This document shows, one piece after another, positions 63,869 through 64,000 of a stretch of 64,000 bases of DNA. Position 1 is the stretch's first letter, and each line of letters begins with the position of its first letter. The position numbers and the translations under genes are program-made. The notes beneath the pieces are model-generated. The model saw only the letters and a program-made list of their open reading frames with translations. It made no database searches and was not told the origin of the DNA. Source of the stretch: Pseudevernia furfuracea (Eukaryota; Ascomycota; Lecanoromycetes; Lecanorales; Parmeliaceae); the NCBI GenBank assembly GCA_022315425.1, contig JAIUPT010000041.1, forward strand, positions 1,426,001 through 1,490,000, written 5' to 3'.

Positions 63869-63934
63869 TCACTTGCCAACCTTCTCATACAAATCTTTGA
63901 GACCAGCGTCGGATTTGGTCTCATTCACTACCAT
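63869..63934 (-). CDS. Possible C-terminal exon of a gene extending past the window
   Basis: The minus strand reads MVVNETKSDAGLKDLYEKVG-K-stop, ending at 63869. Its composition suggests the end of a real protein, and an AG acceptor (TGAAAG) lies just upstream (63936-63941). The frame closes about 45 bases further upstream, so the rest must be in earlier exons, mostly outside the window. No family can be assigned. Confidence 0.3.
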   Translation of the reverse strand: MVVNETKSDAGLKDLYEKVGK

Positions 63935-64000
63935 GCTTTCATTATAAATGTGATAGATTCACCACAAATTCTACGATGATTCGTGAAGAGTCGTAGACTC

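Overview
This window comes from the nuclear genome of a filamentous ascomycete (Pezizomycotina). Most genes are split by 48-90 nt GT-AG introns with CTGAC/CTAAC-like branch sites. The gene content includes Set9, Msb2, Bem1, Vps36, an isopenicillin N acyltransferase-like protein, a DUF1774 protein and an R3H-associated protein, which together point to Pezizomycotina. I cannot place it to a class from sequence alone. Both strands are used about equally. There are no rRNA genes, CRISPR arrays, bacterial-type operons or intact transposons. All introns were inferred by eye from splice motifs plus continuity of reading frame with recognised families; none was tested against transcripts.

Layout. 1-7,989: 3' end of a Pin1 prolyl isomerase, a RING+PHD protein, a saccharopine-dehydrogenase-like oxidoreductase, an Arg/Ser-rich protein and a repeat-containing hypothetical. 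8,338-9,254: two diverged direct copies of a ~420-bp element next to a gene fragment. 9,959-15,701: the H4K20 methyltransferase Set9, then three nuclear genes for mitochondrial proteins (ribosomal uL14m, MTFP1/MTP18 and ATP synthase subunit k), the last two sharing a 246-bp divergent promoter. 15,889-17,272: an acyl-CoA:6-APA acyltransferase-like (C45) protein. 17,273-20,047: 2.8 kb without a gene. 20,048-31,023: DUF1774 membrane protein, secreted leucine aminopeptidase, R3H-associated protein, thymidylate synthase, Cuz1-like AN1 zinc finger, mitochondrial holo-ACP synthase, an odd tRNA-Arg(CCU) and histidinol phosphatase. 32,881-33,957: a heptanucleotide satellite immediately upstream of an intron-dense FKBP12 gene. 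35,504-40,195: the signalling mucin Msb2 with two classes of coding repeats. 43,136-61,155: a large mitochondrial-type protein, a gluconolactonase, an AFG1-like ATPase, a SRPBCC gene broken by one TGA, Bem1, a conserved hypothetical, a SAC3/GANP (LENG8/Thp3-like) protein and Vps36. 61,156-64,000 holds only a possible terminal exon.

How the genes relate: this looks like ordinary housekeeping euchromatin, not a secondary-metabolite or effector cluster. Themes are mitochondrial function (uL14m, MTFP1, subunit k, holo-ACP synthase, AFG1), polarity and MAPK signalling (Msb2 at the membrane, Bem1 as Cdc42-module scaffold), and protein quality control or trafficking (Cuz1, Vps36, two prolyl isomerases).

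The most unusual item is the tRNA-Arg(CCU) at 29,558. It folds well only if two insertions are removed: a canonical 20-nt intron after position 37 and a second ~54-nt insertion between the variable loop and the T stem. Next are the SRPBCC gene whose only disruption is a TGA where its family has a conserved Trp, and the ~420-bp repeat pair that differs mainly by transitions.
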